This document shows, piece by piece, positions 22,735 through 36,403 of a stretch of DNA of 64,000 nucleotides. The notes under the pieces are model-generated. The model saw nothing but the letters and a program-made list of their open reading frames with translations, was not told the DNA's origin and did no database searches. The position numbers and the translations under genes are program-made. Origin of the DNA: Mangifera indica (Eukaryota > Streptophyta > Magnoliopsida > Sapindales > Anacardiaceae); contig NC_058141.1 in NCBI RefSeq assembly GCF_011075055.1, forward strand, positions 10,611,639 through 10,675,638, read 5' to 3'. Positions within the stretch are counted from its first letter, which is position 1, and every line of letters begins with the position of its first letter.

Positions 22735-25073
22735 GTTTTTCAATATTTCACTAACAATTGTTAATTGAGTGATATAAGTGTAATACTAATTCTAACTCCA
22801 TAAAAAAAGAATATTCTATAGATTTGTCCATTTGTGGAGTTCTTAATGTAGATGATTCTCCATTGTTGGGTGATGTGAATCGTAAGGAGGATATCCCACC
22901 CAATGATTTGAAGTCATGTTTGTAGAATCAACTCCATGTTTTTATGAATGGACTGACCACCTTATTAGGACCAACCACATTGAGTAATCTAGTCAACAAA
23001 GAATTAATGACAGTCTAAGTTAAAGTTGGCTAGCCGCGAGTAGAGATATAAACAAGTAAAACAACTCTTGAGTTGCCTACAACTTGGCTTGTTATTAGTC
23101 GAGCCAAACTTGAGTGTGTGCGACTCGAGTTTTCACTCAAACCAATCTCAAGCTTTGGGTTGCTTACTTGACTAGCTCATTAGCTAAGTCTAGCTTGTGA
23201 GCTTAATCAAGCTTTCATGCCAACCAAACTTAGTAATATCTTCAAAGGAAAACTGTTCACATATTAGAGAAATTGGTTTTCAACTTAAAACTTCACCACT
23301 TATTTTATAGGATGTTATGTCCAAAGATAGTAATTTCGATATGAATTTAGAGTCTTCAACCCTAACAAAAAAGAGATTACTTTATATAAATAGGGAAGAG
23401 AACAAGAATGAAAAATATTTTCTCATTTTGGGATGCAGATACATGTGTTTTTACCCTGTCTCACCCCACCTCCATCCATATTAATACTTTTATTTAAAAT
23501 ACTAACATATTTTTATAGTTTTAAATTATTTGTATTTTTAAATATTTTTATTATACATATTAAGGTGATTAACATATGTTATTATCGATATTTGAAATTG
23601 TAAATTGATTTTAATTTTAATTAATTTTTTAATTTAATATGTTTATATTATGTTTGAAAAATACGTAAAAGAGGTTTTTTATTTTTTTAAAGACTAAGAT
23701 GAAGAGAGAAATTTTTTCTTACAAATAAAAGATGATAAGAGAAATTTTTCTTAAAAAAAAAAAGGATAAAAAACTTTTGTTAATCTTATAATAAAAATAA
23801 ATCAAAAATAAAGATTAATACCTCTCTTAGGAGGACATGCTCAAGGAACAGGATATCCAATCCGTGCCTTCCCCAGTTATATATTATATTTCTCGACGGA
23901 GACTTGTTTGACTTTAGAAATGCACTCATCAATTTTGTCTGACGAATGATTGCAATAATTGTCGTATATGTTTGAACAAACCTTTATTGACTTGAAATGA
24001 GAAATGAAATGATAAGTTTTCAGCATGAAACTGTCGTTACACGTGGATTGTGAGTTTTATTGTGCAAAACATGGTGATTCAAAAAGACAATGAAATAATG
24101 AATTTTTTCCTTTCTCCCAATACTTTCGTAAATGCAATGCGTATCATGGGATATTTTGCTTAGTGAAAAAAAGGGAAGACAAATAACTCTAGCTAATAAT
24201 TTTTAATATAATCTATTAATTTTATCTAATATCATATAAAATACATTAAATTAGGATTAAATATTTTTATATAAAATTTACTTCAAATCTCTGATATGAT
24301 ACAAAATTAAATCAAATAATATTAAGATTCATATAAAAGTACTCTGATATAATCTGAATCGATTCAAATATTTTAAAAAAAATTTACTTTAATAGAATTT
24401 ATTATGAATAAATTATAGAATTGTTAAAAGACAATATTAATAACAATTGAAATATTTATAGATTACATATAGTTGTATAATAATATACTTATAATTACTG
24501 TTATTATTATTTATTTTTATTTTATTATTAAATAGTAAGAATTTGATTTGATGGTTAGTCAAATTATAAACGTTTTTTAAAGTTCTTATTCTTATAATTA
24601 TATGTTGTAATTTTATAGTAAGAATTTGAAATATTTACATATTGCTTATAATTGTACTTTGTATAATTATAATTACTTATATTATTTTATTTTTATTTAA
24701 ATATTTTTATTTTATTACTAAATAGTAGAATTTAATTTAGTTAATCAAATTATAGTCGTGTTTTAAAAGTTTTAATATATAAATTTTTAGATTATTTGCA
24801 AATAAGATAAAATATTATATTATATGTTTTATTAATAATATGCTGGGGTAATTTAGTGAAGAAATTAGAATAATAAAAAAAATTTAGAAAGTGAAAATAA
24901 TAAATAATTTCGGGTTAATTTGGATCAAGTCTGGTCAACTCAAATATTAAAAGGTTGGGTTAAAGTTAAAAAATTTTAATACAATTCTAATTCAGGTTGT
25001 GTTAGAGTTGACACGAACTATCAGGTCTACAAATTACAACCATACGAACAAGCATTTATATTTTAGAAAGAGT
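22735..25073. other. U1 gene-free stretch holding the empty insertion site
   Basis: No gene is recognised. Short segments at 23030-23230 have the CTCGAG/GAGCC-rich style of plant MITEs. The single ttgaacaaa at 23972-23980 marks the site at which the U2 counterpart carries the Mutator-like element. Beyond 24180 the DNA is extremely AT-rich. The U2 counterparts are 42038-43282 and 49379-50497. Confidence 0.6.
23972..23980. other. Empty MULE insertion site in U1
   Basis: A single ttgaacaaa with the same flanks on both sides as the filled site in U2. It proves the exact ends of the inserted element. Confidence 0.95.
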
Positions 25074-25226
25074 AATGTTATACCTACCCACTCTTGAGTA
25101 TATATATGATGTGTTATTATATAATTATATATTACTTTATATTTAATTCAAAATCACTCAATCACTTAATAACACATATCAAATATGTACTTATGTATAT
25201 ATTCAAAATGAATACGCATAATTTTA
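25074..25226. mobile_element. MITE family A, U1 distal copy
   Basis: Shows the family's GTGTTAT...ATAACACAT pairing and ATATTCAAAATGAATACG end. Confidence 0.55.
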
Positions 25227-26735
25227 TTGTTTCGAAAATATTTAAAACTTTGCTTATTTTGAACTATTCACTCTTGTGCACACATGTTTATCACATAATT
25301 ATTTTGACGTATGCATCTTTATAATTTAATTAAATAAGATAAGCAAATAGATGTGCCTTTGCACAGATGTTTACCAAACCGAAATGAAAGAAATTGATAT
25401 TTGAGTTTCAAATCGAGCCAAATTAATGTAGTGTGTTATTATTCGAGTGACATTGAACCAAGGTCAAACCAATTCAACCTTGGCATCGTACGCTATCTTA
25501 AGCTAAGATCGAGTCTTCATCATCACCTTCTATCTCTTACTCATGTCAAAAAAACCAAAAATTAGTAAATTCAAGTTTAAGCTCGAACCCAATCATAAAT
25601 TCATCTAACCAAACTCGGATCAAACACTAATTTCTACTTGGTTTAATTAAGCTTGATGACACCTTTAGTTATGAGTAATTATTTTGTAGCCTAATTGCCA
25701 TTGTGCAGGCTCAATTTGATGCAGGTATGAATACCGGTTGAAAAAACAAAGAATAAGAATCAAACCCAAAATCAACCAATTCCTCGAAATAGGAGTCGAG
25801 ACCGAAACAAGATAGGCGTTGCCATGGCAGGAATGCACAACTATTCTGGGAGCATGGCAGCAACAAGATAGGCGGTTTCTCTATAATATCGATTTGCATC
25901 GGAAATTCAGTATCTTTCTTGATTGCATCATGGTCAACGAATTTCTCTTCTTACAACTTTTGTTGCATTTTCTTGTTGAGAGAGAGTTTCAAGTCATTTG
26001 GTGAAATCCTTTATTCATAAAATATTTGGTTTAAAAGTTTTCGCAAAAACCTCATTTAAACTATTTTTTAATTCATAATCTCCTATTATTTTCTTCCTCT
26101 TCTGTTTATCGCAAAATGTATTATTTTCTTCCTTTTCCATTTAATCTCCTAAAATTTATTAATTATTTATTATTATAAGGAGAATTTAAAGAATTAACAT
26201 AAAGAATTTAAAAGTATTTGTTAATGTTATGTAGAATAAAAAGTAATAATAAATTATTATTATTAATGTTACAAGAAAACCAAAAGATTAATGTGAGAAA
26301 TGTAAACTTATTGATTATTTATTATTAATGTTATGAGAAAAATAAAAAAATTAGTATGAAAAATCCAAAAGACACGAAAAAATTGAAAAAAATAAAAAAA
26401 TATATATAATTAACGAGTCAACCTATCAAAAGCATGCAAGTCAACCTGTTAAAAGTTTGGTACAACACGATTCGCTTAAGCACAAGTTATGCTATAGGCT
26501 TTAGTATTTTTTTGTGGGTTGGCCTGGCTCACAAAGTCCGCTATTGTGCCAACCTTGGCCTAACATGGTCTACAAGGATGGTGGGTCACATTGAAATCAA
26601 TCTAGTCTGATCCATTATCACCTCTAATTGAGAGTTCTTTTAAAAAAAAAAAATATGACCATTTGAAGTGTTTTCTCATCTGGTAACTTCAACTTTTGAT
26701 CGAATGGTGTCAATATCATTTTAGCCAATTGTAAC
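25227..26735. other. U1 gene-free stretch
   Basis: It has a moderately GC-balanced block at 25700-26000 with small frames on both strands, neither recognised and neither with a plausible splice or domain context. The part at 26400-26630 is rich in pairs such as GGTTGGCC and ends in ATCACCTCTAA, resembling family B ends. The U2 counterpart is 50651-52157. Confidence 0.4.
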
Positions 26736-26972
26736 TAGGGCTACAAATGAGCCTAGCCATTCACGAACTACTTGCAGGTCCACTCATATCAAGTTGGACT
26801 TAACTTGATTATTTTCAAGCCAAGCTTGTGTGGCTTGAGAAGTAATTATACTCGGGCTAGACACACACACACAAAAATACATTCTTTCTTGAGTGAAGCT
26901 TAAGTCCCCACTTTCATTCTTGAGTTCAAGCTAAGCCAACCAATACTTGATTTGGTTCATTTACAACCTTTG
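26736..26972. mobile_element. MITE family C, U1
   Basis: Ends TAGGGCTACAAATGAGCC and GGTTCATTTACAACCTTT are imperfect inverted repeats. The noncoding inside is rich in AAGCTTGAG-like words. No clear target duplication was found. Confidence 0.65.
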
Positions 26973-27427
26973 TTTAGCTCTTTTATATAATCAAACACCT
27001 TACTTCACCTTGTCACTAGTATTTTGAAAATTGTTAGTGGAAAACTCAAAAATTTTATAGAACTTTATTTTATATTTAGGTTGATGTTAGCAACACTAAA
27101 ATTAAAATCAAACAGACTGAAGAAGTGGAGTGGAATCAAGTGACTGACAAGGCGTGAACTTAGTGAATTGTTGTTGAATTAAGGCTTGCATTGAAGTAAA
27201 TGAGGTTTAATAATCGCCACGAGTGAACCTCAGTTCATGTTTCTCAATGCATACTCCTGCCACTCAAGAGGTTGGTAACTTGGCTCTAAACATGAGTTAG
27301 CAGCACTATTTGTTTGGGTGGTACCAAAATCTTAACTTAATGCTTTATGTGTATGAGTAAGTTTGAAATTAAAGTAGGAATTCTTTTGAGCAAAGAAGTT
27401 GTTTTTGATCTTTCTATTTCTATATGC

Positions 27428-27605
27428 CAACAAAACTGTGCATATATATTTTTGGTACACAATTTGGATATATAGATGATGTGTCATCATGTGATTGGAT
27501 GATTTTGAATTAAAGATAAAGTAACACCCAAATACATAATATTACATTATCTATTTACATAAATTATATATCAAAAGTATATATATATATATATACATAA
27601 CATTT
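27428..27605. mobile_element. MITE family A, second U1 distal copy
   Basis: Contains the near-complete family centre atgtgattggatgattttga and the GTGTCATCATGTGA stem. The right part has drifted into a (TA)n run. Confidence 0.65.
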
Positions 27606-27978
27606 TTCTTCTATGTACATATATGCCTCATTATTTATATATCTACCACAAGAAGGCAGCATCTTATTCTTAAAGGAAGTTAATTGCAGTGAATTTAGAA
27701 TAAAAATTTCAAAACTCGAGAAATCTTGCCTCTATATTAACAAATGGATCAAGAAATTAATATGTTATGCTTAAAATGGTGATAGTATTAATTAAGGTCT
27801 AGCCAATTAATGCTAAATCTTGTTAGCTACACTAGAACAATATCCCAACCATAGGAATTTAATTAATTTATTTATTTATTTTATATACGTTCAGTAGCAG
27901 TAGGCAAGATTGAGTCCCACTCAAATTCAATGTCTCATTTCTTTTTCAAAATTATTGGAGAGTGGGCACCCGTAATAA

Positions 27979-28128
27979 TATAAAAATAATATGAGCACAC
28001 ACTTATATATGTTATTACGTGATTGAATGATATTTTATTTTTAATTAAAAATTATTTAATTATATAATAATATATAAAAAATATATATTCATTTATATAT
28101 TCAAAATAGATACATATTATGATTATTA
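27979..28128. mobile_element. MITE family A, third U1 distal copy (diverged)
   Basis: Shares ACGTGATTGAATGATATTTT and the TATATTCAAAATAGATACAT end with the family. Confidence 0.5.
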
Positions 28129-30124
28129 GACATGCTATAATTGCCCTATCACTTGCGAACTCTACTTTGAAACAAGGATACATTGGCAGATATGATATCT
28201 TATATGGCCAGGAAAATACAACAGTCCACTGGGCTTTTCAAAAGCCACGTTGTTTGGCCCATTGATTGTCAAAGGGTGGGTGGTTCAGCAAAAAGGGGGG
28301 AAAATAATAATAAACTGAACACATTTTTAAAATAGTTCAGCCATTTTACGTTTATAATTATGTCATTATTAAGTATTCTATTTTGAGTTCGCTGGAATAA
28401 TTGTAAGTGTTACAAATGGGCTTTGAAAAATTTAAGTTTTTAAAACTAAGTTAAAAAGGAAATTGTTAGTTTTTAAAACTAATATGAGAAAAGGGGATGA
28501 GATTTATTTTTTTATATATTATTAGTTAAATGATATTTTCACTTTTATAACTAATGAATTAAGTTAACTTTAACAACTAATAGGGAGAATATTTGGATTT
28601 TTGAAACTTAATGGGTGAAAAGTTGGCAATGAACTAAACTTTGGATAGGAATATCTCTTTTGGCCTAAATTATTTAAGTGGAAATAATAATATTTAATTA
28701 AATAATGTAATTGTGTATTTTTTTTCACTCCTAAATCAACTAATTATATAAATTATACTAATAAATTAGTAAAATTTATTTATACATAGTAGTATTATTT
28801 TATTAATATTTTGAAATATTTTTATGAAAATAATTAAAATTTATATTTTATATGGATACCAGGTGGCTATATTACTAATTTTCCAACACTTTATTGATAA
28901 CCTTATTAAAATTTATATTTTATTAATTTTTAAGTCTCATCTGCAAAAACTTATACACAAAATGATAATATCAAATAAGAGAAATCAATACATACAATAT
29001 TAAAATTGATTTTAAGTTTAAATCCTTAGTTCTATCAATTTTTTATAATTCTAATTTAAAATAATTATGTCTTGTTATTTTGTTGGTTTATTAATAATGT
29101 AAATATTGTTTTAAGTTTTATGACTAAATAAATAGTGTAATGTCTATTATGTTATGATAATAAAACATATTTAAAAATAGGCACCCACCCAAGGTTTAGT
29201 GTATTCCAACTTTCACTTATAAAGTTTTAAAAACTAATATGTTCACTTATCTATTAAATTTTATAGATAGTATAGTGGTAAAAACGTTATTTATTAATTT
29301 TATTTAAAGAAAAATATTACCTTTTTATCCACTTTAATTTTGAAAATTAACAATTTCCCTTTAACTTGGTTTTAAAAAGCTATTTTTTTCATACCCATCA
29401 TCTAAGGTTTCCATAATTTAGGGTTAATAGCCGTCCCTCTCAAAGTTCAAAACATTACATTTATAGCCCCAAAAAATGCATTTTCTCTTTTCAATAATTG
29501 TTCTTCTAAGTGATTTACTCCAACACGTCATCAACCCTACCACCAGCAATCTCTCTCCCTCCCTGTAGTTTTTTGGTACGAAAACCACTTATCATCCAAT
29601 CAAAATGGTTGAATAACGTCGCACATATATATTTGATCCATTGCACAACTTTATGAGACGAATCTGTGCATCGACCAACACACAAATCAAAACAAATGAT
29701 GTTGCACGAATCTGTGCATCGTCTGGTCGAACATCTCATGGATTAGTTACACTTTACTAATTTTAAAATCATGCCAAATCGGTAATTGTTTACACGTTCT
29801 TGAATTGGTGTGATGTTTTACTCAAAGATTTTTTATGTTATTAGCGCAAAAAACTACAACTATTGAACAACATGGATGGTAGCATAAATAGAGGATACAC
29901 TTCAAAACTCAATAATCGAACTTAAATAAACATGAACCTATAAGCGAACATATGTACACTTAAGAACTTAGGTAAATATGAACTTAGGAATAACACAAGG
30001 ACAAGCTAAAGAACTTTATAATAATTGCCATTATGAGCAACTACGAACATAAGTAGAGAACAAATGTGAACCTAAGAACATTGTCAACTTAAGTACCTTT
30101 GAGCAAATCATTGAACTAAATGAC

Positions 30125-30436
30125 TTGATTGTTGAACTATTGAACAATATGGAGGGTTGAATAGTTAACAAGGAATTGCTATGGAGGAAGAAGTTTCTGA
30201 TAGAGCTTGGTCTCATTGTGAAAATCAAAGTGTAAATACACTTTGCTAAGAATTCTAAAGTTTGTGTTAAGTTTAAGCATATAGATACAAGATATCATTG
30301 GATAAGGAATTTTATACATGAAAAACTATTAGAACTTGAAAAGATTTATACTAAAGTGTTTTGATATGTCAACAGAAGCAAGAGACAAATTTAAAGTTTG
30401 CCGTATATTAGTCGAGATAGCTAGTCTCTCTAAATA
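30125..30436 (+). pseudogene. Ty1/copia RNase H relic, U2 copy
   Basis: Same relic as in U1, with an extra A in gtgtaaatacac that breaks the frame a second time between the KFLIELG and IHFAKN segments. It shares this insertion and other variants with the U3 copy, not with U1. This is part of the evidence that U2's left side is U3-like. Confidence 0.75.
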
Positions 30437-30856
30437 GTGGGGTTGTTTGGTTGGCTTTCTTTTCTATGTAAGGGTGGATTAAGTAAAGCCCATATGGAGA
30501 TTAATAAAATAAAACCCCGGAGGAGAAGAAAAAATGAGAAAATAACTTGAAAGACAAAAGAAAAGAGACAATATTTTTGGGTTTTAAAGCTATGACCAAT
30601 TTTAATCAACTACTCCAATCTATCCCGATCTGTGGTTTAATTAAGCTGCAATTTTATGTGCAAGTTTGTGACTCATTTTTTTCATTTTAAACAATGGAAA
30701 CTAATTTTGGAGTGCCAAACAGAGAGTTGTTGAACCCGAAATTGACTCCTTGTTTTGGTGAGAATTTTTCCTTTGCCTTATAAAAGTTTATTCCTTTTGG
30801 TCAAGATTGTTCGATCTTATTTGTTGTTGTTATATGCCTCCTGGTTTTCTTTAAAG

Positions 30857-31062
30857 AAAACTTTGCATTCCCATTGTTGATTGACAGTGCTGAATATTGT
30901 TGTGGTGGTTCTTTCACCTTTTTACATTGAAAAGATTTAGTTCACAAGATTTAAATATTTGGAAGACTTTACATTCCCATTGTTGATTGATAGTGCTTAA
31001 TATTGTTGTGGTTCTTTCACCTTTTCACATTGAAAAGTTTAGTTCACAAGACTAAAATATTT
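30857..31062 (+). repeat. 106-bp tandem repeat, two units in U2
   Basis: The same repeat as in U1 with two units. The last unit has the shortened ttgtggttctttc form seen in the last unit of U1. Confidence 0.9.
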
Positions 31063-31465
31063 TGTGTTCATATAGGTAATTATGTGATTTAATTAGTTTT
31101 TGCTCCTTAAAACCTGATAGATTATATTGCATGATAGTTTTACGTTACTCAACAAGAGAACAACGGAGAGAACGAATCATTTTATATCATACTCTCTCCC
31201 AAATAAAATAACATGCTCTAATCCCTTCAGCACCACAAACTCGAATTTTACTTAATATAGGCTTTAATTCTGAAGAGTATTCCTTTTATGATGCAGTAGA
31301 GAGCTAGTTGCTGTGTCTATTTTTTAAATATATGTACATCTCTTATTCAACGTCTCACAGGAGAGCTAAAATAAATACATAATGACTGAAATAAATACTA
31401 TCCTATTTAATTCTTCTCCAACATCTCCATGCATTATTACTAGCTGCAAGCTACATTATTTAATA

Positions 31466-34319
31466 TTAAACTTCTTTTGCTTCGTGGTTGGATTGAACCA
31501 ACTCAAGATCATTGAAGGTTTTCCGATCTTCTACTTGGACACTAGCCTTGTAACGATAACGACATGCAATGTAAAGAAAATAGATGAAGTTAACGACTCC
31601 CATCCCGGCAATAAGATAGTAGAAATAATCTAATCGCCCACCATTGATGTCATTTGTCAACCAATTCGGGTGGCTATGGCTTCCTGTGGTTGAATGCACT
31701 ATGTTGACCAGCAAGCTACTCAAGTAACTTGCGACTCCAAAGGAACAAGAAATAAGAGAATTGGCTATGCTTCTCATGTGGTCTGGGAACTGTTGATTGA
31801 AGAATTCAATCTGTCCGATTATACTGAATGCTTCACAGAACCCCATTAGTATAAGCTGAGGAGCTAGCCACAAAACAGACATGGGAGCAACGCCAAGTGG
31901 GTTTGGATGCGAATTGGCTACAGCCCTTCTCTCTTTTTCTATCAGTCCTGCAACTGCCATTGATAGAATTGAAAATACGACCCCAATTCCTATTCTTTGC
32001 AGAAGAGTGATGCCGCCATCGTGTTTGGTGACTTTTCGGACAGATGGAACTATTAGGCGGTCATAGATTGGGAGCCAAACGGCTATAGTGAGCAAGGATA
32101 TGGCTGAGATAGAGCCTGCTGGAATTTGAAATCTGGGTCCGAGGTGTCTGTTCATTGTCAAGGCTTGTAGCACTGTGTAAGTTTTTTCTTGTGTAAAGGA
32201 AACGAAGCAAAGAATTCCTGAAGCCCAAACGGGAATGATCTTTATTACACACTTCACTTCTTCTACTTGTTGGATGCTGCAGAGCCTCCATGGATTAGTG
32301 GGAGATCCATCAGTGTCAAGTTCCTTATCGTCCACTATGATAGCGGCTTTGTTTAGGAATCTGATCAGCAGAATCAAAAGGAAAGTAGCATTAATTAATC
32401 ATCAAATTAAGTGTCTTTCCACTCAAGCGTAAGATATTAAGGAAGCTTGTGTTATATATACAGGCAATTTTATCCCAGGTCCAATAGTCTGGAATACTAA
32501 TAAAATATTGTTTAATTTGCTTAGAGTTTTGGGTTTTATAAACCAAAATAGGTTTAGACAATTTAATAAGTTCATAAACTATTTAAACAGTTTTATCTTA
32601 ATATTTTTAAGTAATATAAGATGCATATTCATGTTCATTATCTCTCTAATGTTTTATTAATATGAGATTCACTTAAGAATCTGACGATCACTTTTTATAG
32701 GACTAACGTCTTTGCCCTACTAGAATTTTGATATTAATTGTATTACCAAATTTAGGCACAATCTAATTGTATAATAGAAACAAATATTTAACTTGAACTG
32801 GTTGGTGAGAGGTAGTCTAATTGTATAATGAAACAAATATTTAACCTGAACTGGTTGGTGAGAGGTAGCTTTGACAAAAGAGTGGCTTTCAATGGAGGAT
32901 CGTAGAAATGAACCCCATTAAACTCTTCATCTTGAACCTTAAGTTTTCGTTTGCTATAAGCTGAAACAAACACTTGTGCAATGCCCGAAAAGACGCTGCC
33001 CTCTGGTTCAACGTACACATAAAGTTTGGTTCCAGTGAAAAATAGAACGATTGAACACGCCATGAGTATAGTCGGAATTCCAAATCCCAACACCCAACTC
33101 ACCGAGGTTTGAATATAAACCACCACAGTTAAAGAGACCAAAATCACCGCAGTAAACGTAGTGTAATACCAATTATAGAAGCTGGTAATTCCTTTAACAC
33201 CTTTTTCAGTTGTTGGATCAAACTGATCAACACCAAATGGGATACTACATGGCCTGATTCCACCGGAGCCAATTGATATAAAGCCAAGACCCATTAGGAG
33301 AACACCCAGTTGAGCTTTGCTAGCGCTTTTGCATCGAATAAGAGATTGTTGTTTGGCGTTGCACTTCGGAGGATGCAGTTGTGGAAGCCATGCAGTTAAC
33401 GTCACTATCATCATTCCCTGAAAATAATTATAATTTTGATATAATAAAATCAAATAATTGAATAATTTAGTAATAGTTTTCAAATGAACGTGATCAAAGA
33501 TAAATTCAATATACTTCAAACTTATCGTGGACGTTTCACAAACCACATCATTCCAAAACAGGTCTGGAAACCGACAGAATATGCAGCTTTGTTATTAACT
33601 ACTTGTACAACAAAATAGAACTAGAGGCTAACCAGTCTCTCAAACCAAAGGCGTCTTCTACAGGCCACATAATTGTAAGGTTCGCCTGCTCAGATATTTT
33701 GTCTCATACAGTAGATAGGACAAAGTCTTTTGGCTTGTTTTCTTAATTAATTATTGCTTTCATTGTTGAACATCAAAGTTAGAGATGATGATGAAGTATT
33801 TTGTGAAGAAGAAAGAAAGTTAATTTACCAGTAGAGATGCAAAGGAGGAAAAAGCAATAGTCTTAAATCTGCCAACATAGGCATCGGAGATGAAAGCACC
33901 AAGTAAAGGTGCAAAATGGGTAATACCCGTCCAGATATTCATAATGTTTACAGCCACAACTTGCTCAAGGAAAAGCTCGTTCACCAAATATACTGTAAAA
34001 TTGGCTACCAATCCAAACGTTGCTAACCTCTCAAATGTTTCATTTCCTGCACATCACTTTTAGTTATCATAAACAACAAATTTAATTTACAGTCAACAAC
34101 AATGAGAAAAGAGAGAGAGTGACCTAAGATGAAAGGCATGGATTTCCATCCTCCAGGTTTCTTCTTTGCAGCTTTCTTTGAATCTGACAAACCGTTGCCG
34201 TGCATTTCTTCTGGCTCCGGACCCTTCTCTGCCGAGGTTGACGTTACTGCTTTTTGAAAGCATTTTGTCAGACAGTATAGCGAAAACAAGCTTGACTCGC
34301 TTTTACCCCTGGCCGCCAT
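31466..34319 (-). CDS. NPF2.13-like: NPF2.13/NRT1.7-like nitrate transporter, U2 copy (chimeric 3' end)
   Basis: Exons 34319-34124, 34046-33829, 33417-32846 and 32360-31466 give the same 626-residue protein plan. The last-exon protein is identical to that of U1. The final roughly 145 bp of coding sequence carry silent variants shared with U3 instead, for example at 31610, where U2 and U3 have A and U1 has G. The exon is therefore a recombinant of the two flanking gene types. The ExxER motif, all splice sites and the stop are intact. The Mutator-like element begins about 9 kb upstream of its start codon, so a direct effect on the core promoter is unlikely. Confidence 0.92.
32763..32869 (-). 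repeat. 54-bp tandem duplication over the exon 3 splice donor, U2
   Basis: Counterpart of 13426-13532, with the true exon 3 end at 32846 and a decoy donor 53 bases downstream in the intron. Confidence 0.85.
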
Positions 34320-34421
34320 GATTTTTTTCTACTTGGAAATTTCTTACTTCACCTCTATACTCGACCCTTTACCAGGCATGAGAAAACTTAGCGCTTGCCT
34401 TAACGAGCTGCTTATGGCGAG

Positions 34422-34462
34422 AGCGCGCACATATATTATATGTTGGCAAGTACCATCCCTAA
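34422..34462 (-). promoter_or_regulatory. Likely core promoter of NPF copy U2
   Basis: The same position as in U1, but one base differs (GCCAACATATAATATATG), so the CCAAT word is lost while the TATA-like part stays. Confidence 0.45.
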
Positions 34463-34825
34463 CAAAGCATATATTTATAAGTTTTATGAGGTAATTTAAT
34501 ATTATTTTATTTTTAATTTAAAATTATTATATCATATAATAATATATATTAAATATGTAATTATTTATGTAATTAAAATAAGTGTAAATAATTAGTTTTT
34601 CTTATTTGTTTATTTACGTCTAAGTATTAATTAAGTTGCATAATTTATTATTATTTTATTATTAATTTAAAAATTATTCAGTTATATAGTAATATATTGA
34701 AATTCAAATTAAATTCATATAACTACATGTAATCTTTTTTTTTTTGTTTAAGTAATTTTTTGAGATTTTACATACATAACAGAGACTCGAAAGTCGAACC
34801 CAACTTTTCTAAGATGTAACAAAAT

Positions 34826-34994
34826 CAATAAAATTATGTATACATATTTTGAGTACATAAACGAATATATATTTGATATGTGTTATCATAAAATTTGATA
34901 ATTTTGAATTAAAAACAATGTAATAATTAATCATATAATAACACAAAAATGTATACTTATTTATATACTCAAAATGAGTACGTATAATATTGTT
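34826..34994. mobile_element. MITE family A, U2 upstream copy
   Basis: Counterpart of 15489-15657, copied by the segmental duplication. Confidence 0.7.
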
Positions 34995-35016
34995 CTAAAA
35001 AAAATATAATTACTCT

Positions 35017-35350
35017 TAGAGGTGTCAATGCTCTAGGTTGCGTCAACTTTTTGTGCAACCCACCAGGCTCATAGATTCAGTTGGGCCTAAGACTCGCACA
35101 GTAACAAACATTCAGATAGGACCATTAATTTTAATAAAAAATAAAATTTTATATTATAATTATTAATTAATTATTTTTAAATTTTTTATTAATTATGTAA
35201 ACAATAACGGGTCGCGTTGACGCATGGGTCTTGTGTCTAGGCTCAAGGCCTAACCCAAAAGACCCATGGACTACGCTCAATATACTACATTATCATACCA
35301 GATCTTATCGTATTAAGGTTTTATCATATTTTAGCCATTTGACGCCCTTA
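35017..35350. mobile_element. hAT-type MITE (family B), U2 upstream copy
   Basis: Counterpart of the U1 element at 15680, with a few substitutions. Confidence 0.75.
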
Positions 35351-35672
35351 GACACTCTTATCGTACCCCTTTTATTTGTACATATATTAAATATAAGCCT
35401 CAATTATTCTCACCAGTAATTTAACTCTAACAAGAAAGTTAAATGCTTACTTATCATATCAAAACCTGAGGTATACTGTATGGACATATTAATAAATACG
35501 ATGAACCCAAAATTTTAACGTATAAAGAAAGGAGGGGATGATGGAAGAGGTGCTAAATACGAAGGTAACGGGGCAACAATACAGTAGGACAAAGATGTGA
35601 AAGTTCAGGGCAGCTAAGGTTCCATCACATGGACAAACGTATACCTAAACCAATTTCTTCTATGGTTAAAAG

Positions 35673-36048
35673 TATAGTAGTTGAATCATATGTTATATCA
35701 ATTATTAAAAATTTAATTTTATATATTATATATCATATCATATTGTATAACACAATTTTTAGGAAATAAAATATTAATAAAATAATAAAAAATATAAAAG
35801 ACATATTATCATTTTAAAAAATATCATGAATATCTATAAAAGTTTAAAATTTTTCATATACACCTCTCCTATATTATCATTTTCTCTAACAAATGAATCG
35901 ATATGTATCAATAATACGAATCGTATCATAAGATACGTCTGCTATATCATATTAATTATAATACATCTTATGAGACATATCATTTTTCATCTATATCATA
36001 TTATATCATAAAATACGTATAATATATCGTAAAATATTGATAATTATA
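35673..36048 (+). mobile_element. MITE-like repeat family E, U2, plus orientation
   Basis: Counterpart of 16336-16711. Confidence 0.65.
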
Positions 36049-36403
36049 ATCAGGAGGTCGTCATTGGAAATGCTAATGCCTCCATTTTCGAACAATTTTT
36101 CTTTGAAATTTTAAAAAAATGTTGGACGTGTAAGCTGTGAATGGGTCTCATAGTTTTACAAAAATTTTCTGTTCCCTTCAGTCTTTTACTCAGGCACATG
36201 CCATGGCAGCCATGCTAACCACTGGAATTATCCACAGTAGAATTGTACGCATGCACAATTCATCTACTAATGTGGAAGATGAGATGAAGAGGTCAACTTA
36301 TATGATGTATCAATTATGGGTTCAAAAAATCACATATATAAATCTGGTTTTGTATTCCTACACAATATTTTATTATTAGTTGTATTTATTTGATGATCAT
36401 GTT

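Larger units (their letters stand above)
8986..28432 (+). repeat. Tandem segmental repeat unit U1
   Basis: First of three head-to-tail copies. It aligns with U2 almost throughout, with an offset of 19,337 in the NPF region. The start is set where homology with U2 and U3 begins (taagtttttaaaac at 8986, 28433 and 53857). U1 is 19,447 bp long and lacks the Mutator-like insertion. In its first 3 kb it is the most diverged of the three. From the NPF gene on it is nearly identical to U2. Confidence 0.95.

Noticed and set aside
25711..26004. Two overlapping small frames, identical in U2 at 51134-51427
   Set aside because: Their identity is explained by the recent duplication, and neither has gene context.
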